DNA of 6,423 nt from positions 1 through 6,423 of the forward strand of contig JALUUU010000230.1 in NCBI GenBank assembly GCA_027021185.1, read 5' to 3'. Both the position numbers and the translations under genes were made by a program. The notes beneath the pieces are model-generated. The model saw nothing but the letters and a program-made list of their open reading frames with translations, searched no databases and was not told where the DNA came from. This document shows positions 5,249-6,423 of this stretch, one piece after another. The number at the start of each line of letters is the position of its first letter. The first letter of the stretch is position 1. This DNA comes from an archaeon. Its GTDB lineage: Archaea; Hydrothermarchaeota; Hydrothermarchaeia; Hydrothermarchaeales; JALUUU01.

Positions 5249-5260
5249 CATATATTAAAG
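5249..5260. promoter_or_regulatory. Shared divergent TATA element for the 43-aa frame and tsr3
   Basis: The plus strand reads CATATATTAAAG. On the minus strand TTTAATATA is centred about 27 bp before the ATG of the small membrane frame. On the plus strand TATATTAA would start transcription near 5281, about 13 nt before the tsr3 ATG. The gap 5228-5293 holds nothing else except runs of T (5241-5245 and 5261-5267) that could also end plus-strand transcripts from the GTPase gene. Confidence 0.4.
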
Positions 5261-5293
5261 TTTTTTTGAAGAATTATTTACAAATTGTAAAAA

Positions 5294-5743
5294 ATGATAC
5301 GCATAATAATTTATCACAGCAAACAATGCAACCCGAAAGCGTGCACCGCTTTGAAGCTGAAAAGGCATGGGCTGGCAAAAGTTTTTTATACCCCGAGGAG
5401 GATACCGAGAAATTCAATCGTCCTTAATCCACTGGCCGAGAGGATTCTCACCAAAGAAGACCGTAAATATCTTCGGTATGGACTGGTCGCCCTGGACTGC
5501 TCCTGGAAGAAAATTGAGGAGTTAAAAGGGCTGCACCGCGGACACCATCGTGTCCTCCCTACCCTGATGCCCGTGAATCCAGTAAACTACGGCAAAATGG
5601 GTAAGCTGAGCACCGTTGAGGCCCTCGCCGCTGCCCTACGCATCCTGAGCCATGGAGAACAGGCTGAGGAGCTCTTGGGGAAGTTCAAGTGGGGGCCGGG
5701 ATTCCTTGAGGCCAATAGAGAGCTACTAGAGGATCTGGAATAA
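5294..5743 (+). CDS. tsr3: 16S rRNA aminocarboxypropyltransferase Tsr3 (DUF367)
   Basis: Transfers the 3-amino-3-carboxypropyl group of S-adenosylmethionine to a hypermodified (pseudo)uridine in helix 31 of small-subunit rRNA, late in ribosome maturation. The 149 residues are a compact SPOUT-class enzyme. Recognisable blocks are CTALKL (17-22), LDCSWK (67-72), LPTLMPVNPVNYG (88-100), LSTVEALAAAL (105-115) and FKWGPGFLEAN (131-141), all matching yeast Tsr3 and archaeal homologues. The ATG has no Shine-Dalgarno site and sits close behind the AT-rich divergent region, so the message is probably leaderless or has a very short leader. Eleven nucleotides separate it from eL40, and the three downstream genes read as one operon devoted to ribosomes and membrane lipid. 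The assignment is confident. Confidence 0.94.
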   Translation: MIRIIIYHSKQCNPKACTALKLKRHGLAKVFYTPRRIPRNSIVLNPLAERILTKEDRKYLRYGLVALDCSWKKIEELKGLHRGHHRVLPTLMPVNPVNYGKMGKLSTVEALAAALRILSHGEQAEELLGKFKWGPGFLEANRELLEDLE

Positions 5744-5752
5744 AAGGTGGTG
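5744..5752 (+). promoter_or_regulatory. Shine-Dalgarno site of eL40
   Basis: AAGGTGGTG fills the short gap after tsr3, just before the ATG at 5755. It fixes the start of a gene only 48 codons long. Confidence 0.6.
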
Positions 5753-5754
5753 AA

Positions 5755-5901
5755 ATGGCAAGATTCCCTGAGGCTGAGAGGCGGCTTTTCAGACACAAAA
5801 TATGCAGAAAGTGCAAAGCCAGGAACCCCTGGCTGGCCAAGAAGTGTCGAAAATGCGGCTCCAGAGCCCTTAGACCTAAGAGAAAAGAAGTGAAGGGATG
5901 A
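5755..5901 (+). CDS. rpl40e: Large-subunit ribosomal protein eL40
   Basis: Small zinc-binding protein of the 50S subunit; in eukaryotes its homologue is made as a ubiquitin fusion, whereas the archaeal form stands alone as here. The 48 residues are the usual archaeal length. The opening MARFPEAERRLF and the four cysteines C17, C20, C31 and C34 (CRKC, ten residues, CRKC) around RNPW form the zinc ribbon. A basic tail, LRPKRKEVKG, follows. The stop TGA is separated from the GGGP synthase ATG by a single base, so the two are almost certainly co-transcribed and probably translationally coupled. The assignment is certain for practical purposes. Confidence 0.97.
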   Translation: MARFPEAERRLFRHKICRKCKARNPWLAKKCRKCGSRALRPKRKEVKG

Positions 5902-5902
5902 G

Positions 5903-6423
5903 ATGAGGGTCCTTGAATACCTCGAGAAAAGAGCGGCCCACGGCGGCGTTCATCTCACCCTTATTGACCCAGACAAGCAAGGCCCGGGATCTGCCTCAGA
6001 GATAGCAAGGGAAGCCTCTGAGGGAGGGACAGACGGCATAATGATAGGGGGATCTGTGGGGATAAATCAGCCTATCCTGGATGCCACAGCTAAGGCCATA
6101 AAAGAGGAGGTAGACCTACCTATCATCCTCTTCCCAGGGGACGTGACTGGGATAACCCGCTATGCAGATGCTATTTTCTTCATGAGCCTCTTGAACTCCA
6201 GGAATCCCTACTACATCACCGGTGCCCAAGCCATAGGGGCGCCCTTCGTGAAAAAAGCCAGGGTGGAGGCCATCCCCATGGGATACATCGTGGTAGAGCC
6301 CGGGGGCGCGGTAGGCTATATCGGGGACGCCAAGCTAGTACCCAGAGGTCGCGGGGACATAGCCGCTGGATATGCCCTGGCAGCCCAGTTTCTGGGCATG
6401 AAGCTGGTTTATCTGGAGGCGGG
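5903..6423 (+). CDS. Geranylgeranylglyceryl phosphate synthase, 5' part (EC 2.5.1.41)
   Basis: Joins geranylgeranyl diphosphate to sn-glycerol 1-phosphate, the first ether bond and committed step of archaeal membrane lipid synthesis. 173 codons are visible of a family usually about 230-255 long; the right edge cuts the frame. TIM-barrel motifs are clear: HLTLIDPDK (17-25), GGTDGIMIGGS (41-51), ILFPG (75-79), MSLLNSRNPYYITGAQ (94-109) and IPMGYIVVEPGGAVGYIG (124-141). KLVPRGRGDIAAGYALAAQFLGMKLVYLEA (144-173) ends just where the conserved phosphate-binding end of the barrel begins. The ATG is one base after the eL40 stop, with AAGGG (5893-5897) as a possible ribosome site inside eL40. The sequence resembles the GGGPS group common in euryarchaea and other archaea, not bacterial PcrB. 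Confident. Confidence 0.95.
   Translation, partial: MRVLEYLEKRAAHGGVHLTLIDPDKQGPGSASEIAREASEGGTDGIMIGGSVGINQPILDATAKAIKEEVDLPIILFPGDVTGITRYADAIFFMSLLNSRNPYYITGAQAIGAPFVKKARVEAIPMGYIVVEPGGAVGYIGDAKLVPRGRGDIAAGYALAAQFLGMKLVYLEA

Noticed and set aside
5241..5267. T runs as a transcription terminator for the GTPase operon
   Set aside because: T tracts do end archaeal transcripts, but these flank the proposed shared TATA element in an AT-rich gap and cannot be told from composition alone.
1..6423. Mobile elements, CRISPR arrays, tRNA or rRNA genes
   Set aside because: No repeated spacer pattern, transposase motif, terminal repeats or cloverleaf was seen; almost all the sequence is accounted for by housekeeping genes.

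Overview
The window is from an archaeon. The evidence is the gene set: Alba chromatin protein, ribosomal protein eL40, geranylgeranylglyceryl phosphate synthase of ether-lipid synthesis, the wyosine enzyme Taw2, archaeal/eukaryal Tsr3, and DRG and GTPBP1 GTPases. Start sites mix strong Shine-Dalgarno sites with apparently leaderless starts behind TATA boxes. The Alba sequence, with its GNKP motif, resembles euryarchaeal versions as I recall them, but I cannot fix the genus. I see no mobile element, CRISPR array, tRNA or rRNA.

Layout: (1) 1-846, minus: DRG-family GTPase, cut off by the left edge before its C-terminal domain. (2) 904-1534, plus: alba followed by two tiny overlapping genes (61 and 62 aa) that look like a diverged tandem duplicate of each other. 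(3) 1531-2463, minus: a metallo-beta-lactamase/beta-CASP nuclease resembling SNM1 and LigD-associated exonucleases. It seems to start at an AUA codon behind a perfect Shine-Dalgarno site. (4) 2517-5095, plus: Taw2 and a GTPBP1-type translational GTPase, joined by an ATGA overlap. (5) 5096-5227, minus: a 43-residue open frame for a single-span membrane peptide, behind a TATA box. (6) 5294-6423, plus: tsr3, eL40 and GGGP synthase, the last cut off by the right edge.

Most genes serve translation: ribosome-associated or translational GTPases (DRG, GTPBP1), tRNA modification (Taw2), rRNA modification (Tsr3) and a ribosomal protein (eL40). Taw2 and Tsr3 both transfer the 3-amino-3-carboxypropyl group of S-adenosylmethionine to RNA, although they lie in separate transcription units. 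Alba, the nuclease and GGGP synthase add chromatin, nucleic-acid processing and membrane lipid functions.

The genome is very compact. Three short divergent gaps carry interleaved or shared TATA elements, and two convergent gene pairs have overlapping or directly abutting stop codons. The least explained items are the paired small proteins after alba, the AUA-started nuclease and the 43-residue membrane peptide.
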